Source: Agromyces seonyuensis
Lineage (GTDB): Bacteria > Actinomycetota > Actinomycetes > Actinomycetales > Microbacteriaceae
Length of the DNA stretch: 64,000 nt
NCBI RefSeq assembly: GCF_009789225.1
Contig: NZ_WSTA01000007.1
Span: 1-64,000 of the forward strand
Direction: 5' to 3'
Part shown: positions 1-13,682 of the stretch, one piece after another
Position numbering within the stretch: the first letter of the stretch is position 1
Layout of the letters: each line of letters opens with the position of its first letter
The notes under the pieces: model-generated
What the model was told of the DNA's origin: nothing
The model's input: only the letters and a program-made list of their open reading frames with translations
The model's database searches: none
Position numbers and translations under genes: made by a program

Positions 1-226
1 CATCAATCCAAAGGAATCCCGTCTGGCAAAACCAGACCGGGGTTCAATAAATTGGCATTGAACATAGTGCACGCTGTTGAGTTCTCAAGGAACGGACACC
101 GCAAAGCTCCCGCCGTTGGACGGCGTTCACTGAGGGCTTCGTTTGTCTCCGACTGCCGGCGCCGAGCGCACGACTTGCCAGTCACCGAAGTTCGGCGCCT
201 GGGAGAAGGTCGGAATCATCATCGTA
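1..226 (-). other. 5' leader of an rRNA operon (16S lies off the left edge)
   Basis: Read on the minus strand, 69-88 gives TTGAGAACTCAACAGCGTGC, followed by a short AT-rich stretch and a GTCTGG-caaaa-CCAGAC hairpin (21-37, flanked by CCC/GGG). This is the arrangement I know from actinobacterial pre-16S leaders, where it takes part in antitermination and RNase III processing. The 16S gene itself is not in the window. Identification rests on recalled leader sequences, not on an alignment. Confidence 0.65.
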
Positions 227-249
227 GTCGTCTTGGTGCAAGATCGCAA
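221..249 (-). promoter_or_regulatory. Candidate rRNA operon promoter
   Basis: On the minus strand a -35 TTGCGA (244-249) is separated by exactly 17 bases from a -10 TACGAT (221-226). It faces the rRNA leader and precedes it by a normal distance. Further tandem promoters may lie upstream (249-360) but none is clear. Confidence 0.5.
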
Positions 250-457
250 ACTTGGGCGACTCGATGGTCCCGCTTGAGGCCGGCTGCGGGGCTTCTCAGC
301 TCTTCCGCTTGCCGCACCTTTGGGGTGACGAGTAAGAACATTACGTGCAGCGGGCCGATCGGCCAAATCGGAGTACGCATCCCGGGCGTGTCCCGCGGAA
401 TCCCGCGGATCTGCGCTCCGGAACGGATCGGTCCGGCCTTCCCGGAGCGGCTCGCCG

Positions 458-490
458 GGTCTCGATACGGCGCTTCGCGCCTACTCGACC
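458..490. repeat. Dispersed intergenic repeat, copy A
   Basis: A 33-bp unit starts GGTCTCGATACG and ends CTACTCGACC around a GC-rich GGCGC/GCGCC stem. Similar units occur at four other places in the window, always between genes or at gene ends. Here it abuts a 19-bp tandem array. Confidence 0.8.
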
Positions 491-616
491 GACGGAAGCG
501 CGCTCGACCGACGGAAGCGCGCTCGACCGACGGAAGCACGCTCGACCGACGGAAGCGGGCTCGACCGACGGGAGCGGGCTCGACCGACGGGAGCGGGCTC
601 GACCGACGGAAGCACG
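484..616. repeat. Seven tandem copies of a 19-bp repeat
   Basis: Units begin at 484, 503, 522, 541, 560, 579 and 598 and follow CTCGACCGACGGAAGCGCG, varying mainly at the last bases and at one A/G. There are no spacers, so this is a minisatellite and not CRISPR. The unit overlaps the right end of the dispersed repeat at 458-490, suggesting expansion of that end. The whole stretch from about 250 to 689 shows no convincing gene. Confidence 0.9.
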
Positions 617-689
617 CACGGACGCGAACGCGGCGTCGCCCCTGGGGGCGACGCCGCGCGACATCCGGTCTGCCGTCAGCCGAGGGCCG

Positions 690-5552
<4,863 letters not shown>

Positions 5553-5674
5553 CCTCGGACCTCCGCGTCCCGATCGCGCGGAGCTCGACGTTCCTCCTGC
5601 GATGCATCCGCGGCACGCTCAACGGGTCGTAGGCGCGGCCGTCGGCCAACGTTCGAGTCGACCCGCTCATCGCG

Positions 5675-5748
5675 GGTCGAGTAGCGCGGAGCGCGTATCG
5701 AGACCGTCTCACGCGGTCTCGATACGGCCCTGGCGGGCCTACTCGACC
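5675..5748. repeat. Inverted pair of dispersed repeats, copies B1 and B2
   Basis: 5675-5705 is a reverse-oriented unit (GGTCGAGTAG ... TATCGAGACC). 5715-5748 is a forward unit (GGTCTCGATACG ... CTACTCGACC). The pair can fold into a large hairpin. A small stem CGACCCGC/GCGGGTCG just upstream (from about 5659) adds to it. It lies between hrpA and the MFS gene and may act as a transcription barrier. Confidence 0.8.
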
Positions 5749-5814
5749 AGCGAGGTCGCGGTTCGACCGACGAGGTCATGCCGACGGCACCCCCGTTTCC
5801 CCTGAACACGTCGA

Positions 5815-5820
5815 TAGATT
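5815..5820 (+). promoter_or_regulatory. -10 box, leaderless start of the MFS gene
   Basis: TAGATT ends 8 bases before ATG 5829, the same spacing as for hrpA. This decides the start against the upstream ATGs at 5778 and 5823. Confidence 0.55.
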
Positions 5821-5828
5821 GGATGCCC

Positions 5829-7040
5829 ATGGGGGCCTATTCGACTCTGCTGAAGTCTCCCGGCGTCGCGCGGATCATCGCGGCGCAGCTCGTCGCGCGA
5901 TTCCCCGGCGGGATGCTCGCGCTCGCATTCCTCATCCATATCGAGCACATCACCGGCTCGTACGGCTCGGCGGGCCTGGTGCTCGCGGCGACCTCGATCG
6001 GCCAGGCGATCTCGGGCCCGCTCACGAGCCGGCTCATGGGCCGGCTCGGCATGCGCCCCGTGCTCATCGTCACGACGGCGGTGAGTGCGCTCGCGATCGT
6101 CACGATCGGCCTCTTCGATTCGTTCGCCCTCTGGGTGTACGTCGTGCTCGCGCTGATCTCCGGCCTCTTCTACCCGCCGATCCAGCCGGCGGTGCGCACC
6201 ATCTACCCGAAGATGGTCAACTCCCGCCAGCTCACGCCGCTCTTCTCGCTGGATGCCTCGGCGCAGGAGATCATCTGGGTCGTCGGCCCCGTGGTGACGA
6301 CGCTCATCGCGACCCAGGTCTCCCCCATGGCGGCGATCCTCGCCGCCGTCGTGCTCATGGTCGGCGGCGGCGCGTGGTTCATCGCCTCCCCCGAACTCGG
6401 GCGCGTGCGCATCCCGCGTTCGAAGCGCAAGTTCGGCGTCGTGCTCGGCCGACCGCCGGTGCTGCTCGGCACGATCGTCGGCTTCCTCCTCATCGGCGCC
6501 TGCTCGGCGATCGAGGCGGGCGTCGTGTCGGTCTTCGGCGAGGGCGACGCGCGCGCGGGTCTCGTGCTCGGCATCTTCTCCGTCGGCTCGCTCGCGGGCG
6601 GTCTGCTCTTCGGCACCCGTCCGATCAGCCAGTGGGCGATGGCGCGCCGCATGTTCATCGTGTTCTTCGGCATGGCGCTCGCCGCGTTCGTGCTCGATTT
6701 CTGGTGGCTCTCGGTCTCCCTGTTCATCGCGGGCATCGGCATCGCCCCCGTGCTCGCCGTCATCTTCGCGACCGTCTCCTCGAGCGTGAAGTTCAGCGAC
6801 ACCGCGGAGGCCTACGGCTGGATCGGCACCGGCCAGCTCATCGGCGCGGCGCTCGGATCGGCGTTCGCCGGCTTCATGATCGACGGCTACGGATCGGTCG
6901 GCGCCTTCTGGATCGCCACCGGGTTCGCCTTCTTCGGCTTCCTCGTGCCGCTCCTCGGCCACCGCTGGCACCCCGACCTGCGCGGCCGCGACGCCAGCCC
7001 CATCCCCGACACCGAACCGGTGCCCGTGCAGCCCAGCTGA
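5829..7040 (+). CDS. MFS transporter
   Basis: The 403-residue inner-membrane protein has about 12 hydrophobic segments and the MFS loop 2-3 signature region (SRLMGRLGMRP). It resembles the drug:H+ antiporter families used for export of small molecules, but the substrate is unknown. The start is fixed by the -10 box 8 bases upstream, giving a short N-terminus before the first membrane segment. It is followed after 17 bases by an aldo/keto reductase with its own GGAGG site, so the two may be cotranscribed. Confidence 0.88.
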   Translation: MGAYSTLLKSPGVARIIAAQLVARFPGGMLALAFLIHIEHITGSYGSAGLVLAATSIGQAISGPLTSRLMGRLGMRPVLIVTTAVSALAIVTIGLFDSFALWVYVVLALISGLFYPPIQPAVRTIYPKMVNSRQLTPLFSLDASAQEIIWVVGPVVTTLIATQVSPMAAILAAVVLMVGGGAWFIASPELGRVRIPRSKRKFGVVLGRPPVLLGTIVGFLLIGACSAIEAGVVSVFGEGDARAGLVLGIFSVGSLAGGLLFGTRPISQWAMARRMFIVFFGMALAAFVLDFWWLSVSLFIAGIGIAPVLAVIFATVSSSVKFSDTAEAYGWIGTGQLIGAALGSAFAGFMIDGYGSVGAFWIATGFAFFGFLVPLLGHRWHPDLRGRDASPIPDTEPVPVQPS

Positions 7041-7057
7041 TCCGACCGGAGGCCTCC

Positions 7058-7900
7058 ATGTCCGCACCCGCCCCGCTCCTGCCGCTCTCCGACGGCCGCA
7101 CGATCCCGCAGGTCGGGTTCGGCACCTACAAGATCCCCGCCGAGGACACCGGGCGGCTCTGCCTCGACGCGATCGACGCCGGGTACCGCCACCTCGACAC
7201 CGCCGCGCTCTACGGGAACGAGGCGGGTGTCGGCGAGGCGGTGCGGGCGGCGGCCGACCGCGGCGTCGCGCGTGACGAGTTGTTCGTGACGAGCAAGGTG
7301 TGGAACGCCGACCACGGCTTCGACGAGACGCTGCGCGCGTTCGAGCACTCGATGGACCTCCTCGGCCTCGACCGGCTCGATCTCTATCTGATCCACTGGC
7401 CGGTGCCGTCGGCCGACCGGTACGTCGATACCTGGCGCGCGCTCGTGCGGCTGCGCGAGGAGGGCCGGGTCGCCTCGATCGGCGTCTCGAACTTCCACGC
7501 CGCGCACCTGCAGCGCCTCGACGACGAGACCGGCGTCCTCCCCGTCGTCGACCAGGTCGAGTGCCACCCGTGGCTGCCGCAGACCGGGCTCTCGGCCTGG
7601 TGCGCGGAGCGGGGAATCCTGATCGAGGCCTGGTCGCCGCTCGCCCGCGGGCGGGTGATCGGGGATGCGACCCCGCCCGTGCTCCGGGCCATCGCCGACA
7701 AGCACGGGCGCACCGCCGCCCAGGTCGTGCTGCGCTGGCACGTGCAGCACGGTCGCGTGCTGCTGCCGAAGGCGTCGAGCCCCGCGCGCATCGCCGAGAA
7801 CCTCGCGCTGTTCGACTTCGAACTCGACGACGACGACCTCGCGGGCATCGCAGGGCTCGAGTCCGGCGAACGGACGGGTCGGAACCCGGACTTCGACTGA
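7058..7900 (+). CDS. Aldo/keto reductase
   Basis: This 280-residue AKR is a paralogue of the one at 690-1523. The tetrad is Asp47, Tyr52, Lys80 and His113 (LIHWP), and the NADP-binding region PKASSPARIAEN is near the C-terminus. The ribosome site GGAGG precedes the ATG by 6 bases. It lies 17 bases after an MFS gene on the same strand, hinting at a shared role such as reduction plus export of a carbonyl compound; that link is inference. Confidence 0.92.
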   Translation: MSAPAPLLPLSDGRTIPQVGFGTYKIPAEDTGRLCLDAIDAGYRHLDTAALYGNEAGVGEAVRAAADRGVARDELFVTSKVWNADHGFDETLRAFEHSMDLLGLDRLDLYLIHWPVPSADRYVDTWRALVRLREEGRVASIGVSNFHAAHLQRLDDETGVLPVVDQVECHPWLPQTGLSAWCAERGILIEAWSPLARGRVIGDATPPVLRAIADKHGRTAAQVVLRWHVQHGRVLLPKASSPARIAENLALFDFELDDDDLAGIAGLESGERTGRNPDFD

Positions 7901-7910
7901 CCAGTCCGCC

Positions 7911-8027
7911 GGTCGAGTCGGCGCGAGGCGCCGCACCTTTCCGCCGGTCGAGTCGGCGCGAAGCGCCGTATCGAGACCCGTGAGCAGGGTGCGCGGTCTC
8001 GAGACGCTCCTTCGTGGCTACTCGACC
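7911..8027. repeat. Cluster of three dispersed repeats, copies C1-C3
   Basis: Two reverse-oriented units (7911-7937, shortened, and 7946-7978) face one forward unit (7995-8027). They sit between convergent genes. The forward unit extends into the MFS gene on the minus strand and provides its last codons and TAG stop (8018-8020). Confidence 0.8.
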
Positions 8028-9316
8028 CGCGGGTTCTCCGCCGAGTTCTCCGCTTCCGAAGCCTCCAGCGCCGCACGCGCCGCCTCCGGCTCCGGCAGTC
8101 CGGTGAGGAAGCGCCACGACGCCGCCGCGACGAGCACCGAGACGGCACCGCCGATGAGGAAGGGCAGCGCGAGGTCGACGCGGGCGACGAGCCCGCCGAG
8201 CAGGCTGCCGAGCGGCATCGCGCCCCAGAGCAGCGTGCGCCAGGTGCCGTGCACCCGGCCGAGCAGCCGGCCGGGGATCATCGACTGGCGCAGCGACATC
8301 ACGAGGATGTTCCACACCGTGATCGCGAGCGAGAGCAGCGCGTTCGCGGCGAGCACGACCCAGAGGTTCGGGATGCCCGCCACGAGCAGCGCGAGGCCGA
8401 TGAGCACGTTCGCGGCCGCCATCGCGACGCCGAGGCCGAAACGGGCCTGCGCGCGGTGGGCGAGCGCCGCGCCGACGAGCGCCCCGGCGACGCCGGAGAG
8501 CGCCGCGAAGCCGAAGAACGCCTCGGGCAGGCCGAGCGGTCCGAGCAGGTAGAGCACCCAGCTCGCGAGCGCGAACGAGCACGCGAGCCCGCCGATCGTC
8601 GAGACGATCCAGAGCGTCACGAGCATCCGGCTGCGCGTGATGAAGCGCCAGCCGTCGGCGAACTGACGGTGCCAGGGCACCCGCAGCTCGTCGGCGACGA
8701 CGTGCTGGCGGCCGGAGGCCGCGCGCGGCAGCAGCAGGGCGAGCACGCCGGCGAGCAGGAAGCACACCGCCGGTGCGCCGATCGGGATGAGCACCGAGAC
8801 CGCGAACAGCAGCGACGTCAGGGGGCCGGCGAGGAACTGCTGGGTGATCTGCTCGCCCGCCTCGAGCCGGCCGTTCGCGCGCGGCAGGCTCGCCGCCGGC
8901 ACGATCGACGGCGGGATCGCGCGGCTCGCGCCGTCGTAGAGCGTCTCGAAGACGCCGTACACGAACACGACGCCGAGGAGCCAGAGGATGTCGAGGCGGC
9001 TGGTCAGCGCGAGCACGAAGAGGAGCACCGAGAGGAGGACGCGCACGGCCTGCGCGATCGCGAGCGCCGCCCGACGGTCGATGCGGTCGACGACGATGCC
9101 GGAGGGGATCGCGAAGAGCAGCCACGGCAGCATCGCGAACGCGGCGACGAGGCCGATGAGGAACGGGTCGTCGGTCAGGCGGGCGGCCAGGAGCGGCACG
9201 AGCGTGCGCACGATGCCGTCGCCGAGATTCGAGGCGAGGGCCGCCGTGAGGAGGTTCGCGAACGGGCGGCCGAGGCCGCGGGCGGGCGAGGCGTCGGTGA
9301 TCTCCTCGGTGGGCAC
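8018..9316 (-). CDS. MFS transporter
   Basis: The 432-residue protein has about 12 membrane segments and resembles the DHA3/MefA-type MFS (IPSGIVVDRIDRR between segments 2 and 3). Such proteins export macrolides and other drugs; its substrate is not known. It starts with GTG at 9316, which follows a TAGGGT -10 box by 6 bases. The last residues, Arg-Val-Glu-stop, come from an intergenic repeat, so the original C-terminus may have been different. It is divergent from an acyl-CoA dehydrogenase-like gene. Confidence 0.9.
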   Translation of the reverse strand: MPTEEITDASPARGLGRPFANLLTAALASNLGDGIVRTLVPLLAARLTDDPFLIGLVAAFAMLPWLLFAIPSGIVVDRIDRRAALAIAQAVRVLLSVLLFVLALTSRLDILWLLGVVFVYGVFETLYDGASRAIPPSIVPAASLPRANGRLEAGEQITQQFLAGPLTSLLFAVSVLIPIGAPAVCFLLAGVLALLLPRAASGRQHVVADELRVPWHRQFADGWRFITRSRMLVTLWIVSTIGGLACSFALASWVLYLLGPLGLPEAFFGFAALSGVAGALVGAALAHRAQARFGLGVAMAAANVLIGLALLVAGIPNLWVVLAANALLSLAITVWNILVMSLRQSMIPGRLLGRVHGTWRTLLWGAMPLGSLLGGLVARVDLALPFLIGGAVSVLVAAASWRFLTGLPEPEAARAALEASEAENSAENPRVE

Positions 9317-9322
9317 CCGATC

Positions 9323-9328
9323 ACCCTA
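9323..9328 (-). promoter_or_regulatory. -10 box, leaderless GTG start of the MFS gene
   Basis: On the minus strand TAGGGT is followed by 6 bases and then GTG (9316). Confidence 0.55.
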
Positions 9329-9377
9329 GGGGCGACCGCCCCCGCACTCGGCAGGGCCGTCCACACCCCCGGCCCGC

Positions 9378-9383
9378 TAGCGT
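9378..9383 (+). promoter_or_regulatory. -10 box, leaderless start of the acyl-CoA dehydrogenase-like gene
   Basis: TAGCGT is followed by 6 bases and ATG 9390. The divergent MFS gene has the same arrangement, leaving 73 bases for both promoters. Confidence 0.55.
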
Positions 9384-9389
9384 GGGCCC

Positions 9390-10556
9390 ATGGCCGGCCC
9401 CGAAGACGCACTGCTGGATGACGACCTGCTCGCCCGGTTCCGGGAGCGGGCGGCGGTGTACGACCGCGAGAACCGCTTCTTCGACGAAGACCTCGCCGAG
9501 CTCGTCGCGATCGGGTACCCCCGGGTGCTCGTGCCGCTCGAGCACGGCGGGTTCGGCTGGTCGCTCGAGGATGCGGTGCGCGCGCAGGCGCGCCTGGCAT
9601 CCGCCGCCCCCGCGACGGCCCTCGCGATCAACATGCACCTCGTGTGGACGGGCGTCGCGAAGGTGCTCGCCGACCGGGGCGACGACGCCCTCGCGTTCCT
9701 GCAGCGCGAGGCGGGCGCCGGCGAGCTCTTCGCCTTCGGCATCAGCGAGGCCGGCAACGACCTCATGCTCTTCGGCTCGCGCTCGACCGCCGCGCCCGAC
9801 GGCGACGGCGGCTACCGCTTCAGCGGGCGCAAGATCTTCACGTCGCTCTCGCCCGCGTGGACCCGCCTCGGCACGATGGGGCTCGACTCGGAGTCGGCCG
9901 ATGCGCCGAAGATCGTCTACGGCTTCGTCGAGCGCACCGACGCCGTCGAGGTGCTCGACGACTGGGACACGATGGGAATGCGCGCGAGCCAGTCGCGCAC
10001 GACGATCCTGACCGAGGCGCCCGCGAGCGCCGACCGCATCGTCCGCCGGCTCGACCCGGGCCCGAACCCCGACCCGTTCGTGTTCGGCATCTTCGCGTGC
10101 TTCGAGCTGCTGCTCGCCGCCGTCTACTCGGGCATCGGCGACCGGGCGATCGAACTCGCGATCGCCGCGGCGAAGCGACGGACCTCGATGAAGGCCGGCG
10201 GGGCGCCGCTCAGCGACGACCCCGACATCCGCCATCGCATCGCCGGCGCGATCATCGACCAGGATGCGATCGCGCCCCAGCTGACCTCCCTCGCGCGCGA
10301 CGTCGACCGGCAGGTCGACCATGGCGCGAAGTGGTTCGCCCGGCTCTCGGCGATGAAGGTGCGCTCGACGGAGACCGCCAAGCGCACCGTCGACGAGGCC
10401 GTCCGGGTCGCCGGCGGCTCCTCGTACTTCGCGGGGAACGAGCTCGGGCGCCTGTACCGGGACGTGCTCGCCGGCGTGTTCCATCCCTCCGACGACGAGT
10501 CGGCGCACTCGACGGTGGCCGCCGCCTGGATGGGCGCGGTCGGCGCCGTCGACTAG
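9390..10556 (+). CDS. Acyl-CoA dehydrogenase family flavoprotein
   Basis: The 388-residue protein has the three acyl-CoA dehydrogenase parts in order: an N-terminal helical domain, a middle beta domain with the FAD-binding ISEAGND and GRKIFTS strands, and a C-terminal helical domain with the VAGGSSYF motif. It belongs to the branch that often annotates as putative monooxygenase-like or DszC-like, because the C-terminal catalytic Glu region of classical dehydrogenases is not evident. Substrate unknown. A 58-residue membrane peptide follows after 39 bases. Confidence 0.87.
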   Translation: MAGPEDALLDDDLLARFRERAAVYDRENRFFDEDLAELVAIGYPRVLVPLEHGGFGWSLEDAVRAQARLASAAPATALAINMHLVWTGVAKVLADRGDDALAFLQREAGAGELFAFGISEAGNDLMLFGSRSTAAPDGDGGYRFSGRKIFTSLSPAWTRLGTMGLDSESADAPKIVYGFVERTDAVEVLDDWDTMGMRASQSRTTILTEAPASADRIVRRLDPGPNPDPFVFGIFACFELLLAAVYSGIGDRAIELAIAAAKRRTSMKAGGAPLSDDPDIRHRIAGAIIDQDAIAPQLTSLARDVDRQVDHGAKWFARLSAMKVRSTETAKRTVDEAVRVAGGSSYFAGNELGRLYRDVLAGVFHPSDDESAHSTVAAAWMGAVGAVD

Positions 10557-10595
10557 AGTCGAAGAGGTTTTTCCGAGAATAGAGAGGCGGCGGCG

Positions 10596-10772
10596 ATGAA
10601 CGGCGTGCTTTGGGTGATCATGTTCGGCCTCTTCAGCCTCGGCGTGTGGCTGTTCTCCGCGGCGTTCGCCGTCGTCGGCTTCGAGGCGCCGATCTTCATC
10701 CTCGGCATCCTGCTCGTCTCGGCCTCGCTCGCGATCCCGTTCCACGTGCTCGGTCAGAGCCAGAAGAACTGA
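10596..10772 (+). CDS. Small membrane protein, unknown
   Basis: This 58-residue gene codes for two hydrophobic segments (about residues 5-25 and 29-48) and a polar end GQSQKN. A purine-rich site (GAGAGGCGG) precedes the ATG. It lies between the acyl-CoA dehydrogenase-like gene and an AlaX-like gene on the same strand. I do not recognise a family. Codon use matches the surroundings, so it looks real. Confidence 0.65.
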   Translation: MNGVLWVIMFGLFSLGVWLFSAAFAVVGFEAPIFILGILLVSASLAIPFHVLGQSQKN

Positions 10773-10796
10773 CGCGCCGACGCCTCCCGGGTTGAG

Positions 10797-11678
10797 ATGA
10801 CCCTCCCGCGCAGCGGCACGCTCGTCGCCTATCCGACCGGCGCGCTCGACGGCGAGTCCGTCGTGCGGCACGTCGAAGCACTGCCCGACGGTCGCGCCGC
10901 CGTGCTGACGGATGAAACTCCGGTGCATCCCGTCGACGCCCGCTGGCCGGACCAGAGCGCCGATCGGGCGGAGTTCGTCCTGGGCGGCGACGGGTCGCGA
11001 CGCATCCCCATCGTGGACGCGATCGTCGGCGCGACCGACGGCGCGTCCCTCTTCGTCGGCGACGACGTCCCGGTGCGGCCGGGCGCCGAGGGCTGGGCAT
11101 CCGTCGTCGTGCACGTCGTGGATGCGGCCGATGCGGGCGCACTGCAGGAGGGCGACGCGGTCGGCTTCCAGGTCGACCCCGAACTGCGCGCGGCGCTCTC
11201 GCTCGGGCACACCGCGTGCCACCTCGCGTCCCTCGCCCTCAACCTCGCCGTCGCCGACCGCTGGAGCAAGCAGCCGCGCACCGACGGCCTCGGCACCCCC
11301 GACTTCGACGGCCTCGCGATCGAACGCTCGCGCATCCTCGAGGGCGGCTCGCTCGACCGCTACCGGCTGAACAAGTCGCTGCGGCGCGCGGGGTTCCAGA
11401 CCGAAGGTCTCGTCGACGCCCTCGCGGAGATCGAGCGCCGGGTCGAGGCGCGGCTCGCGATCTGGGTCGACGCCGCCGCGCCGATCCGCATCGAGCGCGC
11501 CGGCGACGCCCTCGCCGACCGCCGCGAGTGGGTGGCCGAACTGCCCGAGGGCACGGTGCGCATCCCCTGCGGCGGCACCCACGTGCACTCGACGGCCGAG
11601 CTCGCCGGGCTCCGCGTCGGCTTCACGCTCGACGACGACGCGGGCACGCCGGTGCTCGTGATGTCGTCCTCGCGCTGA
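10797..11678 (+). CDS. AlaX-like tRNA-editing protein
   Basis: The 293-residue protein carries the zinc-site motifs of the AlaRS/ThrRS second additional domain: His138 and His142 in GHTACH, and Cys258 and His262 in CGGTH. Such free-standing AlaX proteins hydrolyse mischarged Ser- or Gly-tRNA(Ala). The region before residue 130 corresponds to a divergent beta-barrel domain as in long AlaX. No synthetase domain is present. It starts 24 bases after the small membrane gene. Substrate specificity is inferred from the family. Confidence 0.8.
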   Translation: MTLPRSGTLVAYPTGALDGESVVRHVEALPDGRAAVLTDETPVHPVDARWPDQSADRAEFVLGGDGSRRIPIVDAIVGATDGASLFVGDDVPVRPGAEGWASVVVHVVDAADAGALQEGDAVGFQVDPELRAALSLGHTACHLASLALNLAVADRWSKQPRTDGLGTPDFDGLAIERSRILEGGSLDRYRLNKSLRRAGFQTEGLVDALAEIERRVEARLAIWVDAAAPIRIERAGDALADRREWVAELPEGTVRIPCGGTHVHSTAELAGLRVGFTLDDDAGTPVLVMSSSR

Positions 11679-11721
11679 GCGCGGGGCGCGACGCGGGCGC
11701 CCCCTGCTCCCGCTGCTCCGG

Positions 11722-12816
11722 CTACTCCGACGAGCCCACGATCGGCGGGACGATCGCCGCGGGCGGCTCGTAGCCGCGCTCGGCGAGCAGCTCCCGCACG
11801 CGCGGCACGACCTCGGTCGCGTACAGCCGGATCGAGCGGAGCATCCACTCGTGCGGCAGCGTGCCGTTCGAGAACTTCAGGTCGAAGCGGCTCGCGCCCA
11901 CCGCGATGATCGCGCGCGCCGCCTTCTGCGCCACGGTCTCGGGCGCTCCGGCGAACATCGCCCCGTTGGGGCCGGCCTCCCCCTCGAACTGCGAGCGCGT
12001 CGCCTCGCCCCAGCCGCGCTCGCGGCCGATGCGGTTCATCAGGTCGCGGTAGTTCGGCCAGACCTCGTCCTTGGCCTGCTGGTCGGTCTCCGCGAGGTGG
12101 CCCGGCGAATGGATGCCCACGGGCAGCGGCGCGTGCCCGAACTGCGCGAGCGCCTTGCGGTACAGCTCGGAGAGCGGCGCGAAGCGCGCGGGGCTGCCGC
12201 CGATGATCGCCAGCATGAGCGGCAGGCCGTAGCGGGCCGCCCGCACGACGGACTCCGGGCTGCCGCCGACGCCGACCCACGTCATGAGCTTCCGGTCGCC
12301 CTCGATGGGCGGGAAGATCCGCTGCCCCTCGAGCGGCGAACGGAGCCGACCGGTCCACGTGATCGGGCCGCCGTCGCGGATGGCGGCGAACAGCTCGAGC
12401 TTCTCGTCGAAGAGCTCCTGGTAGGCGGCGAGGTCGTAGCCGAAGAGCGGGAACGACTCGATGAAGGAGCCGCGGCCGAGGACGACCTCCGCGCGGCCGT
12501 TCGAGACCGCATCGAGTTCGCTGAAGCGCTGGAACACGCGCACGGGGTCGTCGGAGCTCAGCACCGTCACGGCGCTGCCGAGGTGGATGCGCTCGGTGCG
12601 CGAGGCGATCGCCGCGAGCACGACCTCCGGCGCGGAGATCGCGAACTCCTCGCGGTGGTGCTCCCCGACGCCGAAGAAGTCCAGGCCGAGCGAGTCGGCG
12701 AGCACCGCCTGTTCGACGGCGTTCCGGATCGTCTCGGCGTGCGAGAGCCGCCGCCCTTCGAGATCGAACGTGACATCGCCGAACGTATCCAGTCCGAACT
12801 CCACCTGCTCCGGCAT
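11722..12816 (-). CDS. LLM-class flavin-dependent oxidoreductase
   Basis: The 364-residue luciferase-like monooxygenase begins EFGLDTFGD and has the signature FGVGEHHREEF near residues 50-60, typical of the flavin-binding TIM barrel. The region VGVGGSPESVVRAARYG and the C-terminal GAPETVAQK are also family hallmarks. These enzymes use FMN or F420 to oxidise varied substrates; none can be assigned. The ATG at 12816 is chosen over one 39 bases upstream because of the GGGAG site before it. Confidence 0.9.
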   Translation of the reverse strand: MPEQVEFGLDTFGDVTFDLEGRRLSHAETIRNAVEQAVLADSLGLDFFGVGEHHREEFAISAPEVVLAAIASRTERIHLGSAVTVLSSDDPVRVFQRFSELDAVSNGRAEVVLGRGSFIESFPLFGYDLAAYQELFDEKLELFAAIRDGGPITWTGRLRSPLEGQRIFPPIEGDRKLMTWVGVGGSPESVVRAARYGLPLMLAIIGGSPARFAPLSELYRKALAQFGHAPLPVGIHSPGHLAETDQQAKDEVWPNYRDLMNRIGRERGWGEATRSQFEGEAGPNGAMFAGAPETVAQKAARAIIAVGASRFDLKFSNGTLPHEWMLRSIRLYATEVVPRVRELLAERGYEPPAAIVPPIVGSSE

Positions 12817-12971
12817 CGCAGCTCCCTCCCGGGCCCGGGCGTCGCCCGGCGGCATCCCCCCGATGCGACCCGTACCCGCACGAGCCTATGCCGCTCGCCC
12901 GACTGCGCGCACGGAATGCCCGACCGGTGCGCCGCGTTGCGCAACTCGGGGGCGGAAGCGAGAGTGGAACA

Positions 12972-13619
12972 GTGGAACGACGAGCGGTCATCGGGATCTA
13001 CGGCGCCGGGAAGGTGGGCACCGCCCTCGCCCGGCTGCTCGTGGGCGCGGGGTACGAGGTGCGGATCGCGGGTTCGCCGCGGCAGACCGCCCTCGAGCTG
13101 CTCGTGAGCGTCGTCGCCCCCGGAGCCCGGGTCGCGAGCCCCGACGAGGTCGCCGACGCGGACGTCGTCGTCGTCGCGGTGCCGTTCGGCAAGGCCGACA
13201 CGGTGCCGTGGGACCGTTTCGACGGCACGGTCGTCGTCGACGCCATGAACTACTGGCCGCCGATCGACGGCACGATCCCCGCCATCGAGGCGGACGGCCG
13301 ACCGACGAGCGTCATCCACGCCGATCTGAACCCCCGCGCCCGCCTCGTGAAGTCGCTCAACCACCTCGGCTACCACGAGATGGAGGACGACGCCCTGCCC
13401 GAGGGCGACCCGCTGCGGCGGGCGCTCGCCGTCGCCGGCGACGATCCGGATGCCCGCGCGGCGGTCGCCGCGATCGTCGACGACATCGGCTTCGACGCCG
13501 TCGACCTCGGCCCCCTCGCGTGCGGCGTGCTCCTCGAACCCGGCGGACCGGTCTTCGGCCGCGAGCTCGACGCCGACGAGCTGCGCCGCCTCGCCGAGCG
13601 ACGGCAGCACGCCGCCTGA
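12972..13619 (+). CDS. NADPH-dependent F420 reductase-like protein
   Basis: The 215-residue protein has an N-terminal Rossmann motif GIYGAGKVGTAL (residues 8-19) and matches the 'NADP oxidoreductase coenzyme F420-dependent' family, with VVVVAVPFGKA and the MNYWPPIDG loop. It probably transfers hydride between NADPH and a flavin or F420-like cofactor. The GTG at 12972 lies after a GGAAGCGAGAG ribosome site. It is divergent from the luciferase-like gene, a pairing that would suit F420 or flavin supply, but that is inference. Confidence 0.85.
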   Translation: MERRAVIGIYGAGKVGTALARLLVGAGYEVRIAGSPRQTALELLVSVVAPGARVASPDEVADADVVVVAVPFGKADTVPWDRFDGTVVVDAMNYWPPIDGTIPAIEADGRPTSVIHADLNPRARLVKSLNHLGYHEMEDDALPEGDPLRRALAVAGDDPDARAAVAAIVDDIGFDAVDLGPLACGVLLEPGGPVFGRELDADELRRLAERRQHAA

Positions 13620-13682
13620 GCGCGGACGGCTGGGCCCGGCCCGCGCCGGCCGCCCGAGCGGTCCGCCCGGACGGCCGAGCGC

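Noticed and set aside
484-616. Possible CRISPR array
   Set aside because: The units are 19 bp and directly abutting, with no unique spacers and no cas genes.
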